Of a DNA stretch of 64,000 nt, positions 51,295 to 60,633 are shown piece after piece. The notes below the pieces were generated by a model. The model saw nothing but the letters and a program-made list of their open reading frames with translations. It ran no database searches and was not told the DNA's origin. The DNA is from Gracilaria domingensis (lineage: Eukaryota; Rhodophyta; Florideophyceae; Gracilariales; Gracilariaceae), in contig VCMS01000054.1 in the NCBI GenBank assembly GCA_022539475.1, positions 1 to 64,000 on the forward strand, written 5' to 3'. The position numbers were made by a program, and so were the translations under genes. How positions within the stretch are numbered: the stretch's first letter is position 1; the number at the start of each line of letters is the position of its first letter.

Positions 51295-52151
51295 TGTGGT
51301 GCAAAACCCTCGACGGGAAAACAACAAGCCGCGTCGCGGACGAGCACCTCAGGGTGTTCAGGCCCTGCTCCCTGTGAAGGGCAGTCGAGCGGCAGAACCC
51401 TCCGATAGGGCCAACACGAGCCGGGTGTAAATCCGGGTGGCCCCGATCTGGGCGTGCAGTCGGAGGTAGAAGGGGTAGAATCGGCGTAGGTATCCGGATG
51501 GTTCCGGCGAGCCACAGCGAGTGGGGGTATCCAGCCCAACGGTATGGGACGACAAAAGATCAACAAACGAGCCGCACTGCGGAGCACTGACTCGCGATAA
51601 GCGGGAAAACTCCCGAGACAAATAAAACAAACCTACAATGTAGGGCAGAGTAGCGAAAGCCGTAAGACGGAAATGAAAACAATAAAATAGATAAGAAAAG
51701 TGCCGTGACGACGGATTAGTACTCCTCAGGGACGGAGGTTGGTTGATCAGCCCGGAATTGCGGCGGTATTCCCCAGGATGGGGCTGGTGACCGTGCGCAA
51801 GCGGCAAGAAGATCAGAGCCAAAGGCCTTGTTGAGGTTTACTTCCCGTACAGTGGCGGCAAGTGCCGCCACTTATATACGGCACTTGAAAATATCAATTA
51901 AAATATCTAACTATCCGGCGCTGCCGGCCAATACACTACAGGTGTGCAACCGTGGCAGGCTTGCCACGGCGCACCCGCTATCGGGCCAACTTGGCACACG
52001 TGTGCAGAAATACTACCCTTCCTAGGCATACCCCAAAATAGGGGCACTACCCCAGTAGCCTCTCATAACCTGAGGTGTCGAAGCCGGTAACGGATCAACA
52101 AACTATGAAAAGCACCTCGGTGCATCCCCACAAAGGGCGTTTTGCTCTACA
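51295..52151 (-). repeat. 5' LTR of element A (right copy), with promoter
   Basis: 857 bp. On the minus strand a TATATAAG box lies at about 51871-51878, next to the palindrome GTGGCGGCAAGTGCCGCCAC. A second palindrome GCCGTGGCAGGCTTGCCACGGC and GGCGCTGCCGGCC lie further upstream in the element sense. TATA plus flanking stems mark the probable promoter. Confidence 0.9.
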
Positions 52152-52156
52152 TTTGT
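52152..52156. repeat. Target-site duplication of element A, right copy
   Basis: TTTGT, identical to 40906-40910. Confidence 0.9.
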
Positions 52157-52218
52157 TCACTGAACCATCGAAGTGTTCGCGTTACTGATTCATTACCGTT
52201 CTTGCTACGAAAAAATGT

Positions 52219-53063
52219 TTGTGTGACAGAGATGTTCCTGTCCCCAAATTTTTCACTGCTCAGAAAGCGATGCGTTGCATGTCGTGTTACAGTACATGTT
52301 GCCGAACGAATTGCCGAAATGAAGGCACAAAAGTAAAGTGTGACAGAATTTATAAGGACCAAATGCCTTGTCAAAGCACAAACGTTTCCTTCTGTTTCAC
52401 TCCGATTGAGTTCGACTCTTTTATCCTCTCTACTTGATAGCTTTATATGGATTGGTCTCCGACTAACCCTAAAGTTGTCTATCATGACCATTTCGAAACG
52501 CTGCCATCTTACGAAGACGTGATTGGTGTTCTCGTCTGCTTATTGCAAGTCTCACCGTCCGAAGTACATGAGCTATACTCTGCCATGTTTGAAGAAAGCC
52601 AAGAGATCAGTATTGATGAAATGTATTTACCGCACTTTATCTGGGTCTACGGGACACTATGAAGTACTGGTGCGCATCAAAACTGCGTAGTTTTGCCTCA
52701 TCTTGCTGCACCTCGTGCGGCAAGAGATTTTCCACTGATTGTTTCATCTCAACTGAAACATTTTCGTTAACGAAGAGATATTTTCGCTGCCGGCAGCAGA
52801 GAAAAATTATGGAGGTACCAGCTCTTATCACAATGAAGATTTTGTGTAAAGGATTGTCGGAGAGCGATTTTATACACCTTTACAGTATATCTTGGGAGGT
52901 TTCTCGTCATAATTCCTTTTCAATCGAGGTGTTATGCAAAAGCTTTGATGCACTCTTTGATCTATCAGTTACTGTTGACAATCAAGACACACAAAGCGCA
53001 CAAACGCAATTTATTGAACTTCTGAAAAAGGTTGAAGGCTATGAGTATATTTTTCCTCGCTAA
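52219..53063 (+). other. Decayed coding region, possibly EF-hand-like
   Basis: Plus-strand pieces 52219-52437, 52447-52662 and 52659-53063 lie in two frames. Two segments share one pattern: SPSEVHELYSAMFEESQEIS with IDEMYLPHF, and SESDFIHLYSISWEVSRHNS followed by FSIEVLCKSFDALFD. They resemble paired degenerate EF-hand motifs, without convincing Ca-binding loops. No certain family. This region and 40.4-40.9 kb were contiguous before element A inserted. Confidence 0.25.
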
Positions 53064-53572
53064 TGCCATTTTTCAAACTTCGGGGAAGCAAAGACAGATC
53101 CAAAGCACCATGTTAGTGTAACCAATTGCACTGAACCCGACCATAAGCTCATATATGAAACACTGACATAGAAATACCACATCAGAGACTATTAGAGACA
53201 GTTTGATATGACCGAAACGAGGAAAGAGAAAAAAGAACCGCTCCACGTCGCAAAAAGGGTTAAGAATGGCCAAAAAGATTCAATCAAAAACATGCATACA
53301 GTAACATTTATAGACCATAATAGACAAGCAAAACAAAATTAGAACTCAACACAAATGAAAGCAAAAAGCAGTAGTCATTCATCCTAAATCATGTAAACCA
53401 TAATGCCATGCTCTCTCAAGTGGCTTTCAGAGTCAAAAATCACATATCGCATGTGGGTTACTAGATCACGGTTAGTATCATATGTTTCATGCAAACTTTG
53501 ACACACCCAAACATTGGCTAATCGTTTTCCCGTAATTCTAATCTTCATAGGAATCGTATTGCCCCCACGGCT
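53064..53572. other. AT-rich intergenic region
   Basis: No gene recognised; poly-A-rich on the plus strand. Confidence 0.4.
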
Positions 53573-53938
53573 TTATGCCTTCACATTCAAAATGTGTCCT
53601 TGTTGAATTGAATTGACACCCATGAATGTAACCTCCATAGATCCTCTAGATGATACTTGTGAAGCTGGAATTGTTCCGGAAACATCTTGCAGCCGTCTCT
53701 TTGTATCTCCATAGGCAAGAATTGTACATCCATGCAGACATTGTTCACGAATTCTCCCTGCACATGGACCGCTAAGGTTCTCAAACTTAAAGACTTGAAG
53801 TTGAACCTGCTGATTAGTAACTTGGTACATTGACGCGCTGGTTCCAAGTATACTTCGAATATAGACGAAGTGGGGCCATGGGGAGTTATGCGGTGCACTT
53901 TCATGGTTGCGAAGAATATCAACGTGCTGATCACTCAT
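53573..53938 (-). CDS. Hypothetical protein fragment, CUB-domain-like
   Basis: A 121-codon frame. Its second half (QVQLQVFKFENLSGPCAGRI, CLHGCTILAYGD, SGTIPASQVSSRGSMEVTFM, GHILNVKA) has the strand-and-turn look of a CUB domain: a Cys pair, a glycine-turn strand, a polar turn, then a final strand with VTFxG and HILNVKA. No signal peptide is in the frame and the N-terminal half is unremarkable, so it would be the last exon or a fragment of an extracellular protein. An overlapping frame on the same strand is less convincing. Confidence 0.3.
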   Translation of the reverse strand: MSDQHVDILRNHESAPHNSPWPHFVYIRSILGTSASMYQVTNQQVQLQVFKFENLSGPCAGRIREQCLHGCTILAYGDTKRRLQDVSGTIPASQVSSRGSMEVTFMGVNSIQQGHILNVKA

Positions 53939-56859
53939 TGGATTTTTTTCTGAGTAGTGTAAGAATTAGGCTGTACTCGATGTCAGATAGCACAAGCGAA
54001 CAAGCAAGCAAACGAGGTATTTATGCTGTCTTGCGAATCGCAATCCGACAAATGTAGCTAGATTAAACACCGGCATAATCTAAAACAGTTGCATCACGTC
54101 CGTTTGCCGTCCGATTTGGGGTTCTGGCTTGCGTGGAGCGGCTCCGAGGCGCTTGAGAAACAATGCGACTTGCTAGTGATTAAAGAGTTGATATTGCCCC
54201 CCAAAAGGTTTTGCGCCGGGGCGTATTTATGACTGACTAAATTGTAAGCGTCCAATCCAAATGCATAGCAGAGGTGGGACGCCGCATTAATCCGCCTCCG
54301 CGCTCTCAAACGGCGGGCGACGGTTCACGGCGGACACATATGTTTACTGCAACATTGGCCGCTTGTCCACCCTACATTTCAATCGAGATGTTGAGGTCCT
54401 TCAGCTATTGGTGTAGAAGTCTAGCGTGCGCTTCTGTACGCTGCTGTGCTCATTGCGCAACTTCTCGCGCATCATGCGCGCTTTTCTTCGCCGATGGTGC
54501 CTTTGGAACACCTGCTGCGAGTGATACACTCCTAGCCATGCATGTGCCAGACAGCGCAACACATGTTGGTGCATATTCATCCCGTTTCGATGCTCCAAGC
54601 ACGCTGCGACATGTGCGTGAGGTTGCAGCGCCATGTATCATGGCTGTGAGCGCGATGCGCGAATGGGAGGGATTTGAGTTGATTTTTGCAGCACTACAAC
54701 GACTGAGCATGTGCACACATTGCACAAAGTAGAGTCCTGGGAAAGGAGGCATGTGATGCAGAGAAACCTGTGCCCTTGACCGGAGCAATTACCCCACAAA
54801 ATCGAAAAATTGCTGTCCAATTTCTGCCTCAGTAAAGTCTCTCTCGAGCGATTAGATTTTTGAGTGGGCGGCGTAGCGGGGTGGTTGTTAGCACGTCTAT
54901 ACCGAAACTTTTGCAAAGCGCTGGCGTCCGAAGCACGCGGCGTATCGGAGGAATTCCCTATTTCGCTTGCCATATTGGAGGAATTCCTCCACTTGAGCAC
55001 CCGAATCGGAGGAACTTCTTCATTCTGTGAACTTGACAATGTCGAGCACTAAGAAGAGTTTAAGAGACTTCACTAAAACTTCACAAATTCTTCCTGTGGC
55101 CCTCGTCAGTGCTCAAACAAGTTCCAATCATGATGCGCCACGCGCGCGTGGTGACGTCAGCACGCGCACGCGACGCCACTGCGCGCGCGGTGGCGTCACA
55201 TGGGAGGGTGGCATCACGTGCAAACGTGGCGTCACGTCGCCAGGTCGAGTTCGTCGTCGCCGCTTTCCCACGGAAGAGATAGACGTGAGATGCGGGCGTC
55301 ATTGGAGTTAGCGGGAGCTGCTTATTAGTAGGCTATTTCTCTCTCTATCTTTATGAGTGAAATAGCCTAATTCCGGCGTACTACAGAACTGTTCAAAGAA
55401 ACGTTCTCTCACTAGGAATACCAAAACCTTAGCAGCGTTGTATAGAACGGCGAACATGACGTATTCTATTGTACCGAAAGCGAATGGTATAAGGATTTCT
55501 AGTTTACGTACGAGATTCGCGGCGGGGCTGCTGACAGCGTGAGTGTGCGCTATGATGTCGATGGTCGCTGCATTGCGTGTGCGGTGATTCGAGTGAAACA
55601 CATCGCACAGCACAACAGGAGCGGTTCAAAGTGGCAGTATGAGCGCTGTCGAATCGCGGCCCTATCTATGGCGGCGCGCGGCGCGATGTAGATGCGCCAT
55701 AATTGACTTTGCTGTTTCAATATCTGCTCGCATGTGGATAGTAGTACCGTGGTAGTAAGGTTAGTTCTCGTTGGAATCCGAATGTTTGTAGTTGTCGTAT
55801 GAACAGTTTTTGTTGATGGGACTGTATGTGCGATACGCAATCAGTTACGGAACCTCTGGGCTTCTTTTTTGAGTCCCAGTGTGTTTCAATTCGTGAACTG
55901 AACGTAGAACATATTTGGCCGATAACATCCTTGATGATGTTACTGACGGTTAATGTCAAGCATCGATGGTACACAAGGCTACGTTGAAGTGTGTGGATGA
56001 ACAACATATTGTGTCACACAACTTTGGTGAAGCAGCAAAACTGACTGAAAAGGCTTGCTGACTACTGACCTGATTCTTGTTACCGCTGAGTCAGGCGCGG
56101 TCTCCAAGTATAACGTTCCCCCTTTCCCCACTGTTGCACGCACAATGCGCCGCCACTCGGCATCGCCGTGTTCGCCACCCGTCGACCAACCGCCCAGCAG
56201 CGTCAGCACGCACGAGCGACGTGCGCGCACAGGTCACGCCGTACACGGCACGCGCGGGCATGGACGCAATAAGCGCCCGCGCGCGCGCGCGCATCGGGCA
56301 CGACGTGGCGTGTGCGGCGCACACTGTGCGCGTGCAAGCGCACTGCTGCGCTGTGCATGGCGTTCCGTGCCACAGCGCACCGTGCGCGCGCGTGCATCTC
56401 GTCCCCCCTCTCCTTGCAGGGGGCGCGGCAAGAAGACCGTTACGGCTCCGCCGATGCACGCGTGCACTTTGGTGCTGCGCGGCGCTGCGCGTCTTGCTAG
56501 CGCGCCCTCCTCTCGACTCAGAACTTCCGGAGTCGGTAGGATTCGAGCGAGTCCCGAGCGTTCTTTTATAGACAGTTGTGTTGGCTGGGGACTCAAGACT
56601 ACTGTGAAGGAGTAGTCTCGAGTCTTACCACGCTCGCGTGCTCGTGCTGTTGCTGCCGTTGCGCGCCTGCCGGTTGGCGCTGGTGGTCGTTGTTGCCGTC
56701 ATCGTCGTCATCGCCTTTTGCTTGTCGCAGCGCACCCCCGACAACACTGCGCGGCGGCGCGTTGTGTTTTAAAGACAGTGCCCAGCTCATCGTGGGGGTA
56801 CTAGGGTACGGAGCACAATGACGTGCACAAAACACGTTCCAACTCGTTTGAACTTTGGC
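53939..56859. other. Mixed non-coding and GC-rich sequence
   Basis: No gene recognised. A plus-strand frame 54274-54732 contains SATHVGAYSSRFDAPSTLRH but overlaps an equally long minus-strand frame. Three copies of GGAGGAATTCC or near-copies lie at about 54949, 54977 and 55010. A cluster of TGACGTCA/GTGGCGTCAC motifs lies at 55150-55240. 56100-56600 is CG-rich with (GC)n runs and compositional frames on both strands. Confidence 0.35.
55150..55240. promoter_or_regulatory. Cluster of CRE-like and E-box-like motifs
   Basis: TGACGTCA at 55152-55159, then GTGGCGTCAC near 55190, GTGGCATCACGTG near 55208 and GTGGCGTCACG near 55226, spaced 17-20 bp. TGACGTCA is the palindromic bZIP/CREB site and CACGTG the G-box/E-box core. 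No gene start is evident next to it, so it could also be just a short degenerate tandem repeat. Confidence 0.35.
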
Positions 56860-57270
56860 CCATGTTCTCCGAATCTCACCGTGACACTGGCTGCAATTTC
56901 CATCGGAGTTGCCCAAGCAGTAAAGTAGTCAGAGGAAAGTGTGGCAGGACTTTACGGACCTGTCGTTAAGGGGCTTGATAGGTTCAAATCCTTGATTGAG
57001 TCCTTCACATCGGAAGAAACGGAGCACAATACGCAAACTGCGACGCATATGGCACGGGTATTAGGAACAAACGGAACTTTGCTGATGTACATGTTCAGGG
57101 CCATGTTTGATAAAGACTTTCTGGAGGACACTGGCATTCTCAACTGGGCTACTAACGAACGACGCGAGGTTGAAGCAGGACACAAAGATGGCTCCCTTCT
57201 GAACACTATGGCTGATTTTCTGGAATGGTTGGAAAAGTCTGATGATGAAGACGAGGATAATGAAGAGTAG
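56860..57270 (+). pseudogene. eIF2B-epsilon C-terminal W2 (HEAT-like) domain fragment
   Basis: The frame contains VTLAAISIGVAQAVK, then TAG at 56926-56928, then continues in the same frame with SLIESFTSEETEHNTQTATH, LLMYMFRAMFDKDFLEDTGI, LNWATNE and the end ADFLEWLEKSDDEDEDNEE. The last part is the hallmark of the W2 domain of eIF2B-epsilon and eIF5: an acidic/aromatic helix (ILxW), FIEWLEE and an acidic tail. In the intact protein this domain catalyses GDP-GTP exchange on eIF2 during translation initiation. The nucleotidyl-transferase-like and hexapeptide parts are absent upstream. Either this is the last exon of a gene lying partly elsewhere or, given the TAG, a truncated copy. Confidence 0.6.
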
Positions 57271-57841
57271 CGGAACAACGGTTCATCTTCAGGTCTTGCA
57301 GAGGCACTACAGCTTTCCCTAAGAAGGCGGTTTTGCTTCTACAATCGATCCATCGAATACCTTTCCGTTGCTTCGAATGGAACTGAATCGTTGCCAAGCC
57401 GTTCTAAGATCCACAAAAGAAGCTGGGGACTGAGAGCATCATAAGTTCGAGCATTTGTGGTTTTTTGCTGGGGAAAGGTCAGTCCGTGGATTCGCTTCAG
57501 GGATCATCTACAGGTGCATTTGCAACATGTGCACTTACCACTTTTTCACGTCGGAGCTTGAATGTCATCCTACATCACCTTGAGTGAAAAGTGCAGAAAT
57601 CTCATTCACCAAATTATATCTTTGGAATGTGTGCAAAGGCGTGGTGCAAATGGCACAATGTGCCGATTTTGTCAACGATCATAAGGACGACGTACAAACT
57701 TACAGTGTGCGTGCTGGCCAAGCGAAAACGTTGAGTACTCCATAAGGAATTGATGATATCAATGATTGGGTCTCCACTTCTTTCGATACATGATTGCAGT
57801 TCTTAGCTGTAACCAAAGTTGCCGCTTGGTAATCCCTATCA
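57271..57841. other. Intergenic
   Basis: No gene recognised. Confidence 0.4.
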
Positions 57842-58501
57842 TTAGAGAGAGAGTTTAAACTGCTCTAGATATCGATGCTCCTCTTTACGCGTGAAGCGTT
57901 CTCCGACATAACATTCTATAACGGTGAGAATCTTAAGGCTGTACAAAAACGTAAACTTTTCGTCAGTTCCTTTATGAGAGCAGGTAACTTGGAAGGAGTT
58001 GTTTTCCAAGCGCTGGTCCTCAGCCACTTGAAATGTACGCAAAAGCTCTCCAATACACCGGAGCATAAAGCGAGAACTGAGAGAGAAGGACCCAAGTGAA
58101 CCCATATTGCAACGTTTTTGCTTCGCTGAATCAGTATTCCGAACGGTGTAACAGACGATTCTGTTTCGCCTTCGGCGTAGAAGACTTCAGGATGAATAGT
58201 GGTCTCCCTGTCTGTGCACGAGCCGCTTGTGTCGGTACAGTCAGAATTGCTCTTCTCTCTTGTGTACACAATGATTATACTCATATGTTTGCAGAGGAAC
58301 ATGACAACGCTCTTTTCATCGAAAATGAAACCCGGAAAGGAGTTCCCCGGTCCGATTGGATTCTGACGAATCATTGCAAGAGTGAAGTTGGTCCATAGCC
58401 GGTAGATGATCACAGAAGTGGATCTCTTCTGGGAGTAAGAATGGAATGAGATTGGTATAGACTTCTGAGCACGAAGGGAAGAGCCCTAAGAAGTGGTGCA
58501 C
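57842..58501 (-). CDS. Unrecognised minus-strand coding-like region
   Basis: Overlapping minus-strand frames. 57916-58413 (165 codons) contains GPSLSVLALCSGVLESFCVH and ALIKELTKSLRFCTALRF. 57842-58105 contains SLSSRFMLRCIGELLRTFQV and LKILTVIECYVGERFTRKEE. The second reading in its overlap looks more natural, so the gene, if any, changes frame near 58105. No known motif. Confidence 0.25.
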
Positions 58502-59251
58502 GAGTGAAAAAGATAGAAGTATCCCCAGGTTGGTTCGATTCGGTCAATGATTGAAAAAGCGTTCATCTCGCCCTATAGATAAGACGCTGAGTTTAGCATG
58601 GTTCCGCTACTGATGTTTTTACTATTCGCCCATCACAATGAAGAAACCCCAGTATAGTATGACGGATACAGTAGGACAATAGTTCGCCATACCAGGTGTA
58701 CACGAAATCTTTGGTCACGAAGAGTATAAATCCTCGAGAAATTGATACACCCCATTACGGAAGGGAACCAGGTCAAATCAAGTAGGAAGGGTAACAATTC
58801 TTGCTACATTGCAGACATATCGTCTGTCTCTTGCAGATGCTAGTTTTTGGCGAGGGTCGTCCAGAAATTGGCAAGGGTCGTCCAGTAAACTTTTTGAAAA
58901 AATATCGAGATCAATTATTTCAAAATTTGCAGATAATTGCTTGGGTCGTCCAGAATCGCTGTGCAGTAAATACTGGTGGGATTTCCACTCATGCTAGTTC
59001 TTTAGTCGAGGGCTACCTGAACGGTATTTCGCGAAGTCTAGGTTCAGTTTTCATTAAGGTGCACATTACACGATACCTTCTGCGGAATGATACCCTGCAA
59101 CGCATGGAATACTGGTGATAGTACAGATGATGCCCAGTATGAAATCATACCGCTTTATTCATATCTATTTTTCTATGGACCGCTTTTGCTAACCACTACT
59201 TCGCTATATTACATGTACCATTTCCCCATGATGGAGCGGGTGTAGGCGCAA
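58502..59251. other. Spacer with a short repeated motif
   Basis: No gene recognised. GGGTCGTCCAG occurs three times (near 58854, 58874 and 58944). Confidence 0.4.
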
Positions 59252-59403
59252 TCTGCGGCAGATGCCGCAGACTGCACCTCCACCATAGTGCTGTATCGGT
59301 AGAACAAATACGCACTCCGAGAGGATGAGGCGCGAAGCGCCTCATCCTCTCCGTTCCTCATGTAGGGAACCATGCCCAGATGCATGGTTCCCTACTTGAG
59401 GAA
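59252..59403. repeat. Three consecutive hairpins
   Basis: 59252-59271: TCTGCGGCA, 2-nt loop, exact reverse complement. 59319-59351: a perfect 15-bp stem (GAGAGGATGAGGCGC) with loop GAA. 59354-59403: a 22-bp stem with a single mismatch and a 6-nt loop, stem core GTAGGGAACCATGC. The second and third stems are only 2 bp apart. Confidence 0.8.
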
Positions 59404-59439
59404 CCTGCACCTGCAACTCGTGAGCTACGTCCGCATCAA

Positions 59440-59960
59440 AAGTCATTAACCTGTATACGCAAGCAGAAAGTATCCATAAGTTAATCAACTCTCCTTTGGA
59501 TGCATTTGAAATGCGATGGAACCTACCATTGATAAAACAAAACAGAAACGTTGAGCTAGAAAAGTCGAGGGACCTAGTAAATCGCAAAGGGAAGAAGAAG
59601 GAAAGGGATCGGTTAGATTACCAGCCCACCATCATCGTAAAGCGCGAAAGGTGTCGAAGCGAGAACTCACAAGCAAGGACACCAAGAATGCCCATGCAGC
59701 AAACATATCGCAAGATGCGATAAACGAAAGAGCAGCCTATGTCCCAACCAAACACCAGAATCGCCTATCCCGAACAGTCAGACATCGATCTTGAGAGACG
59801 AAATGAAATTGGTCGTTTACCTGTATACGCAAGCAGAAAGTATCCATAAGTTTGTCAATGCTCCGTTGGATACATTTGAAATGCGATGGAACGTACCATT
59901 GATAAACCAAAACAGAAACGTTGCGCTAGAGAAGTCGAGGGACCTAGTAACTCGCAAAAG
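59440..59960 (+). repeat. Duplicated ~150-bp segment
   Basis: The segments at about 59447-59588 and 59817-59958 are close direct repeats, 370 bp apart. Both keep an open frame with related peptides (FEMRWNLPLIKQNRNVELEK and FEMRWNVPLINQNRNVALEK, each followed by SRDLV). Most differences keep the peptide similar. Family unknown. Confidence 0.7.
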
Positions 59961-60132
59961 TAACCCAAAGCCTTTTTCCTGCCGTTTACATGTCGCAGAG
60001 CGCGAACAGACGTGGTGAGGATTGGTTAGTTTAGAACAAAGATACGTAGAAGGATATGGAAGCACGTACGAAAAGACTGCACGGAATACATCCGTGAGAT
60101 ACGGATGCTGTCCGCTTTATGGAGGCGTCCAA

Positions 60133-60254
60133 CGAGGGCGGAGAAAGAGAATGAGGTACGCTTCATGTCCGCTTAATGGAATCCATTAAGCAGAGATGAA
60201 GCGTACTTCATTCTCTTTCTCCGCACGCTACTTCGTAGCGAGTGCGAGGGCGGA
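60133..60254. repeat. Large palindrome flanked by a 10-bp direct repeat
   Basis: Stem arms 60139-60166 and 60196-60223 (28 bp, one mismatch; start CGGAGAAAGAGAATGA). Between them is a second palindrome, GCTTAATGGA/TCCATTAAGC (60171-60191). A smaller stem CGCTAC-TTC-GTAGCG follows at 60226-60240. CGAGGGCGGA occurs at 60133-60142 and again at 60245-60254. It could be a foldback element, with the flanking repeat as target duplication. Confidence 0.7.
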
Positions 60255-60633
60255 AAAAAGTACGACGGAGCGGAGTAGAACGCGAGGATGGCACGGATCA
60301 CGACTGTAACAGAAGGTCGGACGTCGGACGGGCGGCGGCGGCGGCGGAGGGAAGAGATTTATTTTTCTGTGCGAGATTGGACAAGTGTACAGCCTACTAC
60401 GTTGCGAAACCACAGGTTTATAACCAGTGGTAGATAATACGAGAAGTACGCCTTTGTGTTGAGGTCGACGTGTACCTACGTTTCTTTTTGAACGAAAGCA
60501 CGTGATTTAAACTCAAAATATATTCTCCGTTCTCAGCATGACGTCGATCTTGACTGTCGCTCGACCTCCTTCTCCCTTCTTACAACCTTCCCTTGCAGTA
60601 TTTGTCGTCGTTTCTCCTTCATTTCTTCTTCCC
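60255..60633. other. 5' flank of the transposase
   Basis: Contains a short GGC-repeat run (60330-60345), then AT-rich sequence. The transposase frame is already open from ATG 60538, but that extension is a hydrophobic run without similarity, so the start at 60634 is preferred. Confidence 0.35.

Larger units (their letters stand above)
40911..52151 (-). mobile_element. Ty3/gypsy chromovirus, whole-looking and young (element A)
   Basis: 11,241 bp, read on the minus strand, with 857-bp LTRs at both ends, a TTTGT target duplication, a primer-binding-like site (51276-51291) and a polypurine tract (41768-41780). Long frames encode gag (49121-51130), protease-RT-RNase H (46458-49004) and integrase-chromodomain (43599-46433). 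An extra frame on the opposite strand lies between integrase and the 3' LTR. I count two differences between the two LTRs by eye, so insertion was recent. It looks whole. Confidence 0.92.

Noticed and set aside
56203-56600. Frames in the (GC)n-rich stretch near 56.3 kb
   Set aside because: Compositional: long frames in four registers at once, dominated by Arg, Ala and His.
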